A stretch of DNA of 64,000 nt from Candidatus Aquidulcis sp. (lineage in GTDB: Bacteria > Chloroflexota > Anaerolineae > UBA4142). The notes under the pieces are model-generated. The model searched no databases. It was not told where the DNA came from and was given only the letters and a program-made list of their open reading frames with translations. The first letter of the stretch is position 1. Every line of letters begins with the position of its first letter. Location of the stretch: contig DYJA01000005.1 in the NCBI GenBank assembly GCA_020723345.1, positions 98,689 to 162,688 on the forward strand. The letters are read 5' to 3'. Below, piece after piece: positions 51,213-60,196 of the stretch. A program made the translations under genes and the position numbers.

Positions 51213-52045
51213 TTACGCCCGCTGAATGCGCCTACATCGCCGAACGCGCGTACGTGCCAGAGCATCTGCCGCACTACGTCACCGCGATTTCGCAGACCGA
51301 ACCGTTTCTCATCGGCGATTTTGTCGCGCACGCGCGCGGCGAGCATTTGATTTTCGTCGGCTACCCGTTGAGCGGAAATTGCGATGACGCGCAGATGCTA
51401 AAATCGCTCGACGAGGCAAAAGCGCGTTTCGAGCCGCGCGTCATTTCGATCATCGCGCCCGCGCTGCCCGCCGGGTTGAAAGATTGCGCGCCGTCGCCGC
51501 CGCCGGACGAGTACTATCGTTTGGACTTGGCGCGCCTCGTCATTTCGCAAAAAACGCGCAACATGCTCGCGCGCGCGCGGCGCGACGCATCGGTGAACGA
51601 AGGCAAGTTTGGCAAGGAACACAAACAACTCATCGAAGAATTCTTGCGCGCGCATCGCCTCGACGACGCGACGCGGTTCATCTTCTCGCGCGTCGCGGAG
51701 TACGCCAAATGCGACACCGCGCGCGTGTTCGAGGCGCGCGACGCGCGCGGCAACCTCGTCGCGTTCGACATCGCGGAGTTTGGCGCGCGACAGTACGCGT
51801 TCTACATGTTCAACTTTCGCTCACGCCAGCACAGCGTTCCCGGCGCGTCGGATCTTTTGCTCGCGCACATCGTCGAGCACGCGCGCGCGGAGGGCAAGCG
51901 GTACGTGAATCTGGGATTGGGGATCGGCGCGGGCGTCGCGTTTTTCAAGCGCAAGTGGGGCGCGGCGCCGTTTTTGCGATACGTCGCGTGCGTGCAGGAA
52001 TCAGCAGAAAAAGAAATGTGGACAGGACTATTCGAGAAAGTATAG
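51209..52045 (+). CDS. GNAT/FemAB-like acyltransferase paralogue B
   Basis: 278 residues. CAYIAERAYVPEHLPHYVTAISQTEPFLIGDFVAHARGEHLIFVGYPL, a central charged region, then GASDLLLAHIVEHARAEGKRYVNLGLGIGAGVAFFKRKWGAAPFLRYVAC. Paralogue of 49403-50284, with the TraB-like gene between them and translational coupling to it. The three probably work on one substrate; its identity is unknown. The TAG stop overlaps the terminator hairpin. Confidence 0.6.
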   Translation: MITPAECAYIAERAYVPEHLPHYVTAISQTEPFLIGDFVAHARGEHLIFVGYPLSGNCDDAQMLKSLDEAKARFEPRVISIIAPALPAGLKDCAPSPPPDEYYRLDLARLVISQKTRNMLARARRDASVNEGKFGKEHKQLIEEFLRAHRLDDATRFIFSRVAEYAKCDTARVFEARDARGNLVAFDIAEFGARQYAFYMFNFRSRQHSVPGASDLLLAHIVEHARAEGKRYVNLGLGIGAGVAFFKRKWGAAPFLRYVACVQESAEKEMWTGLFEKV

Positions 52046-52075
52046 ACCCGGAGGGTTTAGTAAACCCTCCGGGTC
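52045..52075. terminator. Terminator hairpin GACCCGGAGGGTTT
   Basis: GACCCGGAGGGTTT / AAACCCTCCGGGTC with a 3-base loop. The stop codon TAG of the preceding gene shares its first base. No long T-run follows on the plus strand. Confidence 0.7.
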
Positions 52076-52082
52076 TCGCTAT

Positions 52083-52646
52083 CTACTCATCCCCCGCGTC
52101 CGCCGAAACAAAGTACACGTCCGTCGGCTTGAACTTGCTGTTACGCAAATAGCGCGCTTGCACCTTCATTCCGATCCAATCGAGCGACGCTTCGTGCGGG
52201 TCCACGCCGACGAGCCGCGTGAGAAACAGCGTGTTCGCGCCCTCGAACTCGATCAGCGCGAGCACGAACGGCGTCTCCGGCAGAAATTCTTCGCTGCCGA
52301 AATGACAAACGGTGAACGCGTGCACCGTTCCTTCGTTCGGCAGTTGCACCCATTCCGTTTCCGCGCCGGTGTACATATCCGAACCGCGCGGCGTCGGATA
52401 CGTGTACCCGGTCTTGGGATCGCGATTGCCGAGCAAGACGCGATTCGCCAAGCCCGCGAACCACGGCGAGTCCTGCCCGTACGAGTGCAGGTACTCGACG
52501 TGGTACGGCTGGCGTTTGACGATCGGCGTCATTTCTTTCAACGCCGCGAGCGATTGCTTGTCCAGTTTTTTCGGAAACGGGACGTTGAACAGAATCGTCC
52601 CTTCCAGGTTTTCCTCGCGTTTGGTGTTCGTATTTTTCTTTGGCAT
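52083..52646 (-). CDS. DUF35/OB-fold acyl-CoA-associated protein, no zinc cysteines
   Basis: 187 residues. Helical start, then FAGLANRVLLGNRDPKTGYTYPTPRGSD where DUF35 proteins have a rubredoxin-like zinc ribbon (CxxC..CxxC). All four cysteines are absent here (N, D, T, S). The OB-fold follows: GTVHAFTVCHFGSEEFLPETPFVLALIEFEGANTLFLTRLVGVDPHEASLDWIGMKVQARY. DUF35 partners bind thiolase-like enzymes (archaeal HMG-CoA synthase complex, steroid aldolases), and the thiolase-like gene lies immediately upstream on the same strand. Confidence 0.8.
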   Translation of the reverse strand: MPKKNTNTKREENLEGTILFNVPFPKKLDKQSLAALKEMTPIVKRQPYHVEYLHSYGQDSPWFAGLANRVLLGNRDPKTGYTYPTPRGSDMYTGAETEWVQLPNEGTVHAFTVCHFGSEEFLPETPFVLALIEFEGANTLFLTRLVGVDPHEASLDWIGMKVQARYLRNSKFKPTDVYFVSADAGDE

Positions 52647-52685
52647 GGTATCCTCGCTTTGTTGGACAAGTTTTGGAAACTTGTC

Positions 52686-54047
52686 CTACGCCTCCTTCTC
52701 CAAAATGCTCACGGTGACGTACGTGCCGGTGCCGGCGTGACTGTGAATCGCGCCGCGCTTGGCGTTCTTGATTTGCAGCGTCTCGTCCTTGAAATGCTTT
52801 TTGATCATCCCTTGCAATTGCCACAACGCAAAGACGCCTTGCATCAACCCGGTCGCGCCGACCGGATGCCCGCACGCGATCAAGCCGCCTGATGGATTCA
52901 CCGGACAAATCGGTTTCTCTTTCAACTTCAAGCCGTACTTGACGCCCGGCATAAACGCCTTGCCCGATGTCGCGAACGCGCCGCCCTCGCCGTACCGACA
53001 CAAGCCCATGTCCTCGTACGTCTGAATTTCCGACGAAGTGTACGCATCGTGCAGTTCGACGAAACTGATTTCGGTCAACGGATCCGCGATGCCCGCGTTC
53101 TTGTACGCTTGCTTGCTCGCCATGCGACCGGCGCGGAACGAATGAACGCCCGGATAACGAAAACCCTTTGCCCACAATTTTTTATAGTACGCCTGGGTTT
53201 CTTTGCTACCGACTTCGTGCGGCAGCGCGTACGATTTCATAAACTTGTCATAGTCGTCGTGCGGACGGTCCGCCATCCGCATCGCGTCGGTCCCCTTGCC
53301 GATGCCGGAGACCTTGACGCGCGGAATTCGTTTACCGGACGCCTTTTCCAATTTTGCCAGCCCGTCTTCGCTCGCGAGAATCACCGCCGCCGCGCCGTCG
53401 CTCATCACGCAAATATCGAGCCGCGTCAGGGGCCACGCCACCATCGGCGAATTACGTACATCTTGCACCGTCAACCGTTGGTGCTTTTGCGCGTACGGAT
53501 TGTAGACCGCGTTCATGTAATTCTTGACCGAGACGTGCGCCAACTGCTCGACCGTCGTGCCGAATTCTTTCATGTGACGCGTCACCATCATCGCGTAATA
53601 GCCGGAGTAAAAGCCGCCGACCGGATAATCGAAACTGACGTCGCTCGCGAGCGCGATGAACTCGTTCCCCTTCCACGTCTCGACGTGCGACATCGTTTCA
53701 AAACCGTACGCGACGCACACGTCCATGTAACCGGACGCGACTTGCTTCCACGCTTCCTGAAAACAAATGCCGCCGGTCGCGCCGCCGCCTTCGACGCGAT
53801 GACCGGGCTTGGGACACAAGCCGAGATAATCTTGCGCCATAATCCCCGCCATCAATTGCCGACTAAAGTGGTCGGAAAAATACGACGCGACCGAGCCATC
53901 CACGATTTCCGTAAACTGCTGGAAATCCAAACCGATGTCCCGAATCGCGTAATCGTACGCCTCTTTGATGACGGCTTGAAACGTTTTGTCCGGACGCGCC
54001 TTGGCAAATTTGGAAACGCCGCCGGACACACAATAGACTGGTCTCAT
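52686..54047 (-). CDS. Thiolase-like enzyme lacking the N-terminal nucleophilic Cys
   Basis: 453 residues, SCP2/thiolase fold. Conserved: VELHDAYTSSEIQTYEDMGL (catalytic His loop), NPSGGLIACGHPVGATGLMQGVFALWQLQG (second Cys-Gly-His-Pro-x-Gly motif). At the first active site VE(G/A)ACASGG reads VEGGGATGGICF, with Gly instead of Cys at residues 88-89 and a Cys only at 95. A classical thiolase reaction is therefore unlikely. Thiolase-like aldolases of the Ltp2 type also work without that Cys and use a DUF35 partner, which fits the neighbour. Start 54047, with GGAGGGAATC ribosome site. Confidence 0.8.
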   Translation of the reverse strand: MRPVYCVSGGVSKFAKARPDKTFQAVIKEAYDYAIRDIGLDFQQFTEIVDGSVASYFSDHFSRQLMAGIMAQDYLGLCPKPGHRVEGGGATGGICFQEAWKQVASGYMDVCVAYGFETMSHVETWKGNEFIALASDVSFDYPVGGFYSGYYAMMVTRHMKEFGTTVEQLAHVSVKNYMNAVYNPYAQKHQRLTVQDVRNSPMVAWPLTRLDICVMSDGAAAVILASEDGLAKLEKASGKRIPRVKVSGIGKGTDAMRMADRPHDDYDKFMKSYALPHEVGSKETQAYYKKLWAKGFRYPGVHSFRAGRMASKQAYKNAGIADPLTEISFVELHDAYTSSEIQTYEDMGLCRYGEGGAFATSGKAFMPGVKYGLKLKEKPICPVNPSGGLIACGHPVGATGLMQGVFALWQLQGMIKKHFKDETLQIKNAKRGAIHSHAGTGTYVTVSILEKEA

Positions 54048-54140
54048 TCCGATTCCCTCCTTGGATACGAAATGTGAATCGCGCACTTCCCTGTGCGGTA
54101 CTTTTAGTATAGCGCGGATACGGTTTATTTTCAAATTTGA

Positions 54141-54169
54141 TTGACGTTCCCGGCGATTCGCGATACAAT
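54141..54169 (+). promoter_or_regulatory. Promoter of the giant HD-GYP gene (leaderless)
   Basis: TTGACG at 54141-54146, 17-base spacer, TACAAT at 54164-54169; the ATG at 54177 begins 8 bases after the -10 box. No ribosome site. Confidence 0.7.
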
Positions 54170-54176
54170 GCGAACG

Positions 54177-57100
54177 ATGTTCGCCCAGTTCTGGCGTCGC
54201 GTCCGACGCCACCCTCAACCCAAAGACGATCCCGCCGCGCTCCGCCCAAGCGCCGCGCGTCTCTCCGCGCTCATCGAGAGCGCGTCCGAAGGCATGTCCC
54301 TCCTGTCCGCCGAGGGCAAATCCATCTACATCAGCGCGGCGGGCGAACGCGTGTTAGGATACTCCCGCACGGAACTCCTCGGGCGCTCCTTTTGGGAATT
54401 GCTGCATCCCGATGATCATGTCGCCGCGAAGAGCGCCCTCGACAAACTGCTTCAGACACCGGGCGGAACGCTCACCGGTCAATTCCGTTTTCGACAGAAA
54501 GACGGAACTTGGCGTTGGATCGAAAGCACCGGCAAGAACCTGCTGAACGATCCGGAGATCCAAGCCATCGTCGTCACGCATCACGACGTGACCTTGCGGA
54601 AACAACACGAAAGCGAAATCGCGCGCCTCGAAACATTCAATCGCGAAATGATCCAGAGCATGACCGAGGGCATTGCCGCCGAAGATCGCGCCGGTAATTT
54701 CACTTTTGTCAATCCTGCCGCCGCCGCGCTGTTGGGTTATACGCCGGATGAACTCATCGGCAAGCATTGGACGAGCATCGTGCCACCCGATCAACACGCC
54801 ATCGTCCAAGCCGCCAACGAACGCCGCGCGCAAGGCATCGCTGATCGTTATGAATTGCAGATCGTTCGCAAAGATGGCGCGCGGCTCTCCGTTCTCGTCG
54901 CCGGTAGTCCGCGCTTTGAAAACGCTCAATGGGCTGGCTCGCTGGCAGTCTTCACCGACATTACCGAACGCAAACGGATGGAGGAAACGTTACGCGCGAA
55001 CGAAGAATTGTATCGCTACGCCACCGATGCCACGGGGCAAATGATCTACGATTACAACACCATCACCGGGCAAATCAATTGGGCGGGCGCGATTCGAGCC
55101 GTCACCGGATACACGCCGGAGGAATTTTCCACGGTCGATATTTCCGGCTGGGAGGAGATGCTTCATCCCGAGGATCGCGCGCGCGCGCTGGAGCAATTGC
55201 GCCAAGCCAAGCAACAGCGCCGCGAGTACCACGTCGAATATCGTTTTCGCCGTAAGGATAGCGCGTACACTTGCATCGAAGACTGGGGCGTCTTTCTCGT
55301 CAATCCGGCGGGGCAAATCTATCGCATGATCGGCGCGATGAAAGACATCGCCGAACGCAAGCGCGTGGAAGAAATTCTCCGCGACCGCGAAGACCGGTAC
55401 CGCGACCTCGTCGAAGCCAGTCCGGTGATCATCATCCTGCACGACCTGGCGGGCAACATCCTTTCCGCCAATCCTGCCGCCGCCCAACTCCTCGGCTGCA
55501 CGACCGACGAATTCACCCGGCTGAATGTCCGGGATACTTTGGCGCCGCACGTCCGCGATCGATTCGAAGCGTACCTGACGACCGTTCAGCAAAACGGTTA
55601 CGCCAGCGGACTGATGCGCGTTCAAACGCGCGCCGGCGAAGAGCGGATCTTGGAATACACCAGCACGCTGCGGACGGAAGGCGTCAGCGCGCCGATTGTG
55701 CGCGCGATGGCGCGCGACGTGACCGAACTCCGGCGCGCCGAACACGCGCAAGCGCGCTCGGCGAAACAGATGGCGGCGCTGTACGCCACCTCGCTCGAAA
55801 TCAACGCGCAGATCGATCTCGCCCAACTGCTTCCCACCATCGTCCATCGCGCCGCCGATTTGGTGGGCGCGCGCATGGGTGCGTTGTACTTGATGCAGCC
55901 CGACAATCAAACCGTGCGCCTCGCCGTCAGTTACAACCAGCCCGGCAATTACACGGATGTCACGCTACGCTTGGGCGAAGGCGTGGCGGGACGCGTGGCG
56001 CAAACCGGTCGCCCGATCATGATTGAAGATTATAGTCAGTGGGAAGGACGCGCCGCCAGATTCGCGAACACTTTATTTCGCCGCATCTTGGGCGTCCCGA
56101 TCAAATCCGGCAACCGGGTGATCGGCGTGCTGAATGTCACCGACATCGAAAAGACTGGCGCGTACCAAGAAGAGGAAATTCGGCTGGTCAGTCTCTTCGC
56201 CGATCAAGCCGCGATCGCGATCGAAAACGCGCGCCTGCTCACCGAAACCAGCGCGCGCGCGGATGAATTCATCGCGCTGTACGAAACGGCGCGCGACCTG
56301 ATGACGCAAAACGATTTGGACGCGCTCTTGCGCACCATCGTCACGCGCGCGACGACGCTGCTCAAATCGCAAACCGGCTCCATTTTCCTGTACGACGCCG
56401 AACGCGGCGATCTCGAACTGGTGGTGGCGCAAAGCTATCCGATCGCATCACCCGTGCGCGTGAAACTGGGCGAGGGCATGGCGGGGCGCGTCGCGCAGAC
56501 GCGGCAGCCCCTCAGCGTCGAAAATTATAACGACTGGGAACATCGCCTCTCCACCTTCGATCCGATTCCCTTTTCCGCCGTCCTCCAAGTTCCCATGTTG
56601 TACGGCGGCGAATTGATCGGCGTGCTGGACGTGAGCGAAATCGGCGCGTCCACGCGCAAGTTCAGCGAGACCGACACGCGCCTGCTGAGTCTCTTCGCCG
56701 CGCAAGCCGCGAGCGCGGTCTATAACGCGCGCCTGCTCCAACAGACCCAGCAGCGCGCCGAGCAACTCGCTTTGCTGTACGACGCGGTGTTGACGCTCAA
56801 TCGCGCCATCGCACCGCGCCAAGTCATCCAACATTTGCTCGAGATCGCAAGCAAGAGCGTCCATGCTGACCGCGCCGATTTCTATCGGTACGATCCTGAA
56901 ACTCACACGCTCGCCTTCGAAAGCGGCGGCGGTTATGCGGATCATCTCATCCCGTCGCTGCGTACGCTCAAGTTCGTTTCGGGCGAGCCGCGCGGTCTGG
57001 TCGGCTGGGTGGCGGCAGAACGGACGCCCCTCTACCTCGCCGATGCTTTGGCGGACCCGCGCTGGATTCTGATTGATCCGACGATTCATTCCGCGTACTG

Positions 57101-58868
57101 GGTGCCGGTGGAACGCGAACAACATCTCTTTGGCGTGCTCGTCGTCACCAACACGCGCGTGGATGCGTTTACGCCCGCCGATCAACGCCTCGTCGCGCTC
57201 TTCGCCAATCAAGTCGCGGTCGCGCTCGAACGCGCGCATCTTTTTCAAGCCGAACAAACGCGCCGCGCCGAACTCGCCGCGCTGTACGATCTCTCGCGCG
57301 CGCTGGCGAATACCGACACGCTTGCCACCATTCTCGATTTGGTCGTCCAAGCCGCTATCGCGACGATCCACGTCACCTTCGCGCGCATCGCGCTTGTCGA
57401 AGGCGACACGCTGGTCGTACAAGCCACGCAGCCCATTCGCGTCCTCGATCGCGATTTGGGCAGGGGTACCGGCGTCCCTCTGTCCCAGTTGCCTGACTGC
57501 CGCCGCGCGTTGGAGCAAAATGAAATCCTCGTTCTCGATCCGGCGCCGCAAACTAGCGTCGTCGAGCGCGAGTTCCTGCTGCGCGATCTAGCGAAGACGC
57601 TCTGCCTTGTGCCGCTCCACGCGGGCGGACACGCGCTCGGCTTGTTGATGCTCGGCGAAGCGCGCGCGCCCGGACGCGAACCCTTTACCGCCGATCAAAT
57701 GCGCCTCGCGCGCAGCATCGGCGATCAAGCCGCCAGCGCGATTCGTCGGACAAAACTGCACGAGCAGATCGAACATCGGCTGAGCCAAACCCAGGCATTA
57801 CGCACGATTGACATGACGATCACCGCCAGTCTCGACCTCAATGTCACCCTGGATGTATTTCTAACTCAAGTCGCCACGCAACTCCTCACCGACGCCGCGG
57901 CTATTTTGCGTTACACGCCATATTCGCAAATGCTCGAGTACGTTGCCGGGCAGGGCTTTCGCGGCAAAGCCATCGAATCTTCGCAGATTCGTTTGGGCGC
58001 GGAATATGCCGGGCGCGCCGCGCTCGAACGACGTATCGTCAGTGAGCCTAATCTGTCAGCGCAACGCGCGACCTTGCTCCGCGACTTTCTCTGCACGGAC
58101 GAAAATTTCGTCAGTTGCGTGTGCGTCCCGCTGATCGCCAAAGGTCAAATCAAGGGCGTGCTGGAAATTTTCTATCGTCAGGCATTCTATCCCAATTCCG
58201 ATTGGCTCGACTTTGTGGAAACCTTGGGTACGCAAGCCGCCATCGCGATGGATAACGCCGAGTTGTTCGATAATTTGCAGCGCTCCAATCTGGAACTCGC
58301 GTTGGCGTACGACGCGACCATCGCCGGCTGGTCGCGCACACTTGAATTACGCGACCCCGCGCGGGCGGGACGCGCGCAACGCGTGACCGAATCGACGATC
58401 CGCCTCGCGCGCGCGCTGGGAATCCGCGAACCGGAATTGATCCATCTGCGCCACGGCGCGCTGTTGCACGACATCGGCATGTTGAGTGTGCCCGATACGC
58501 TCCGGCGCAAACGCGGCGCGCTCACGCCGCGAGAGAAACAAATCGTCTGCGAACATCCGCGCCACGCGTACGCCATTCTTTCATCCAACGCGCACTTGCG
58601 CCCGATCATCGATATTCCATATTGCCATCACGAACGCTGGGATGGGCAAGGATATCCGCGCGGACTCATGGGCGAGCAAATTCCGCTTGCGGCGCGCATC
58701 TTTGCGGTCGCAGACGCGTGGGACGCGCTCACGGTCGGAACACCCGAACAATCCGCGCAAACGCACGAGCAAGCACACGCGTATTTGCAGAAAATGACGG
58801 GAAAGATTTTCGACCCGCGGGTCGTCAAGATATTCTTGTCTATCCTCGAAGGCACGGTCGGCGGATGA
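54177..58868 (+). CDS. Multi-PAS/GAF HD-GYP phosphodiesterase
   Basis: 1563 residues, no membrane segment, so cytoplasmic. Four PAS domains (~30-145, 150-270, 285-405, 410-525; e.g. ANPAAAQLLGCTTDEF). Five GAF domains (~535-695, 705-865, 870-1030, 1035-1200, 1205-1370), several with GEG-AGRVAQT-RP. C-terminal HD-GYP (~1375-1563): LLHDIGMLSVPDTLRRKRGALTPREKQIVCEHP, CHHERWDGQGYPRG, RIFAVADAWDAL, all metal ligands present. HD-GYP enzymes hydrolyse c-di-GMP. The PAS/GAF tandem suggests integration of several small-molecule or redox signals. One of the longest genes here; leaderless start at 54177. Confidence 0.88.
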   Translation: MFAQFWRRVRRHPQPKDDPAALRPSAARLSALIESASEGMSLLSAEGKSIYISAAGERVLGYSRTELLGRSFWELLHPDDHVAAKSALDKLLQTPGGTLTGQFRFRQKDGTWRWIESTGKNLLNDPEIQAIVVTHHDVTLRKQHESEIARLETFNREMIQSMTEGIAAEDRAGNFTFVNPAAAALLGYTPDELIGKHWTSIVPPDQHAIVQAANERRAQGIADRYELQIVRKDGARLSVLVAGSPRFENAQWAGSLAVFTDITERKRMEETLRANEELYRYATDATGQMIYDYNTITGQINWAGAIRAVTGYTPEEFSTVDISGWEEMLHPEDRARALEQLRQAKQQRREYHVEYRFRRKDSAYTCIEDWGVFLVNPAGQIYRMIGAMKDIAERKRVEEILRDREDRYRDLVEASPVIIILHDLAGNILSANPAAAQLLGCTTDEFTRLNVRDTLAPHVRDRFEAYLTTVQQNGYASGLMRVQTRAGEERILEYTSTLRTEGVSAPIVRAMARDVTELRRAEHAQARSAKQMAALYATSLEINAQIDLAQLLPTIVHRAADLVGARMGALYLMQPDNQTVRLAVSYNQPGNYTDVTLRLGEGVAGRVAQTGRPIMIEDYSQWEGRAARFANTLFRRILGVPIKSGNRVIGVLNVTDIEKTGAYQEEEIRLVSLFADQAAIAIENARLLTETSARADEFIALYETARDLMTQNDLDALLRTIVTRATTLLKSQTGSIFLYDAERGDLELVVAQSYPIASPVRVKLGEGMAGRVAQTRQPLSVENYNDWEHRLSTFDPIPFSAVLQVPMLYGGELIGVLDVSEIGASTRKFSETDTRLLSLFAAQAASAVYNARLLQQTQQRAEQLALLYDAVLTLNRAIAPRQVIQHLLEIASKSVHADRADFYRYDPETHTLAFESGGGYADHLIPSLRTLKFVSGEPRGLVGWVAAERTPLYLADALADPRWILIDPTIHSAYWVPVEREQHLFGVLVVTNTRVDAFTPADQRLVALFANQVAVALERAHLFQAEQTRRAELAALYDLSRALANTDTLATILDLVVQAAIATIHVTFARIALVEGDTLVVQATQPIRVLDRDLGRGTGVPLSQLPDCRRALEQNEILVLDPAPQTSVVEREFLLRDLAKTLCLVPLHAGGHALGLLMLGEARAPGREPFTADQMRLARSIGDQAASAIRRTKLHEQIEHRLSQTQALRTIDMTITASLDLNVTLDVFLTQVATQLLTDAAAILRYTPYSQMLEYVAGQGFRGKAIESSQIRLGAEYAGRAALERRIVSEPNLSAQRATLLRDFLCTDENFVSCVCVPLIAKGQIKGVLEIFYRQAFYPNSDWLDFVETLGTQAAIAMDNAELFDNLQRSNLELALAYDATIAGWSRTLELRDPARAGRAQRVTESTIRLARALGIREPELIHLRHGALLHDIGMLSVPDTLRRKRGALTPREKQIVCEHPRHAYAILSSNAHLRPIIDIPYCHHERWDGQGYPRGLMGEQIPLAARIFAVADAWDALTVGTPEQSAQTHEQAHAYLQKMTGKIFDPRVVKIFLSILEGTVGG

Positions 58869-58952
58869 GCGACTTCGTTCGCGCAAACGTGTGCGTTTTG
58901 CGTTTTTCCTGTGTTGGAATATAATGCGCCAATCAAGCCGTTTCAGGCAAAT

Positions 58953-59003
58953 AGCCGAAGATCAATCTTCGGGCTGAACGGACGAAGGACGCTAAACGTC
59001 CTT
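58953..59003. repeat. Mini-hairpins upstream of the PhoU-like gene
   Basis: AGCCGAAGAT/ATCTTCGGGCT (58953-58975) and AAGGACG/CGTCCTT (58985-59003). No gene lies between 58869 and 59057. Confidence 0.65.
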
Positions 59004-59057
59004 GAACCGCTCAGCCCTGTCGTTTGCGGCGGGCTATTTTCAAGGGAGATTTTATCG

Positions 59058-59684
59058 ATGAATTTGCCTAATCCATTTCGTTCGCGCGAAAAAGACTTTC
59101 TCAAAGCCATCGGCGAACAAGCGCAGAAAACGCGCGAAGGACTCGAAGCGCTCGAAGCGTACCTCAAGGACGGCGACGAAGCGCAAGCCAAGCGTGTCCA
59201 AGCCATCGAAAAAGAAGCCGACGAACTACGCCGGATCTTGATTGACGATCTCAACCGCACTTTCGTGACGCCGATTGATCGCGAAGATTTGTACGCGCTC
59301 TCGCGCACGATTGACGACGTGCTCGACTATGAGTACACCACGCTGGACGAAATGGTCGCGCTCGGCATCAAACCGAACACGTACTTGCAGCGGCTCGTGT
59401 CGATCCTGCGCGAAGCCGCCGACGAACTGTACTTGGGCGTGATCCAGTTGAAAGCGCATCCCCAAGTCGCGCTCGATCACGCGACGCGCGCCAAGGCGCT
59501 GGAAAATCGCGCGGAGAGCGTTTATCGTTCCGCCGTCGGCGATTTGTTCAAAGAGCCCAAGACGGTCGAAGACATCATCGAGATCCTGAAAATGCGCGAG
59601 ATTTATCGCCACTTGTCGAACGCGGCAGATCGCGGCGACGAAGCGGCGAACATTCTCGGCGACATCGTCGTCAAGATGACGTAA
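59058..59684 (+). CDS. DUF47/PhoU-like protein
   Basis: 208 residues, all helical. QAQKTREGLEALEAYLKDGDEAQAKRVQAIEKEADELRRILIDDLNRTFVTPIDREDLYALSRTIDDVLDYEYTTLDEM is the DUF47 signature (E-x3-D metal-binding helices, TPIDREDI). The later AADRGDEAANILGDIVVK matches the second PhoU bundle. DUF47 proteins usually accompany PiT phosphate or other inorganic transporters; none is adjacent here. AAGGGAG ribosome site. Confidence 0.88.
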   Translation: MNLPNPFRSREKDFLKAIGEQAQKTREGLEALEAYLKDGDEAQAKRVQAIEKEADELRRILIDDLNRTFVTPIDREDLYALSRTIDDVLDYEYTTLDEMVALGIKPNTYLQRLVSILREAADELYLGVIQLKAHPQVALDHATRAKALENRAESVYRSAVGDLFKEPKTVEDIIEILKMREIYRHLSNAADRGDEAANILGDIVVKMT

Positions 59685-59690
59685 GCACAA

Positions 59691-59721
59691 GACCCGAAGG
59701 GTTTCGGAAACCCTTCGGGTC
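59691..59721. terminator. Bidirectional terminator GACCCGAAGGGTTT
   Basis: Perfect stem GACCCGAAGGGTTT / AAACCCTTCGGGTC between convergent genes; same family as 43242 and 52045. Confidence 0.8.
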
Positions 59722-59727
59722 TTGTCA

Positions 59728-60027
59728 TCAAAACTGAAAGCCCGGCGCGAACGGCACGATGCGGCGCGTGTAATCGGTGATGTACTGCTTGAGCCGCGCT
59801 TCCACTTGTTTCCAGTGCTCATCGTTCAGCGCTGCCTGCATGTCTTTTTCCTCCGCGACGAACGCGAGCAAGCGCGTCGGATAGTTGCCGTACACCGTGT
59901 GCCACACGCCCACATTTTCCAAGCCCAATCGCTGCAAGGTTGGAATAAAGACGTTCATCATAAATTGCCGATATTCTTCCAACGTCGTCGGAAGAATATT
60001 GTAGGTCAAGAGTATTTTGGAACGCAC
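59728..60027 (-). CDS. NIPSNAP-like protein
   Basis: 99 residues, dimeric alpha-beta barrel type. YNILPTTLEEYRQFMMNVFIPTLQRLGLENVGVWHTVYGNYPTRLLAFVAEEKDMQAALNDEHWKQV fits NIPSNAP-family proteins (E.Y..F....IP....G....G.W....G). Starts with GTG, preceded by GGAGA. Function unknown. Confidence 0.75.
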   Translation of the reverse strand: MRSKILLTYNILPTTLEEYRQFMMNVFIPTLQRLGLENVGVWHTVYGNYPTRLLAFVAEEKDMQAALNDEHWKQVEARLKQYITDYTRRIVPFAPGFQF

Positions 60028-60056
60028 CCCGACTGTCTCCTCGCGCTTCTATGCTC

Positions 60057-60062
60057 ATTATA
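60057..60062 (-). promoter_or_regulatory. -10 box of the NIPSNAP gene
   Basis: GATATAATG on the minus strand (TATAAT), ~30 bases upstream of the GTG start. Confidence 0.5.
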
Positions 60063-60093
60063 TCGCGCCGTCGTCGTTTCCGCAAAAACAAAG

Positions 60094-60196
60094 TAAGGGC
60101 GAAGCATTTGTTTCGACAGATTGGATCGCCAAGTTGGTTGGAATTATGCCGGCAAGTTCTTCCAACAATAGAAATCTGACAAATGCTTCGCCCCTA
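60094..60196. repeat. MITE-like TARGGGCGAAGCATT element (copy 3, 103 bp)
   Basis: Ends TAAGGGCGAAGCATTTG / CAAATGCTTCGCCCCTA; core contains AATTATGCCGGCAAG, similar in position to CATTATGCCAACTC in copy 2. The last triplet is the TAG stop of the leftward thioredoxin/DsbD-like gene. Confidence 0.85.

Noticed and set aside
52686..54047. Ordinary acetyl-CoA acetyltransferase
   Set aside because: The nucleophilic Cys position is Gly, so the standard label would mislead.
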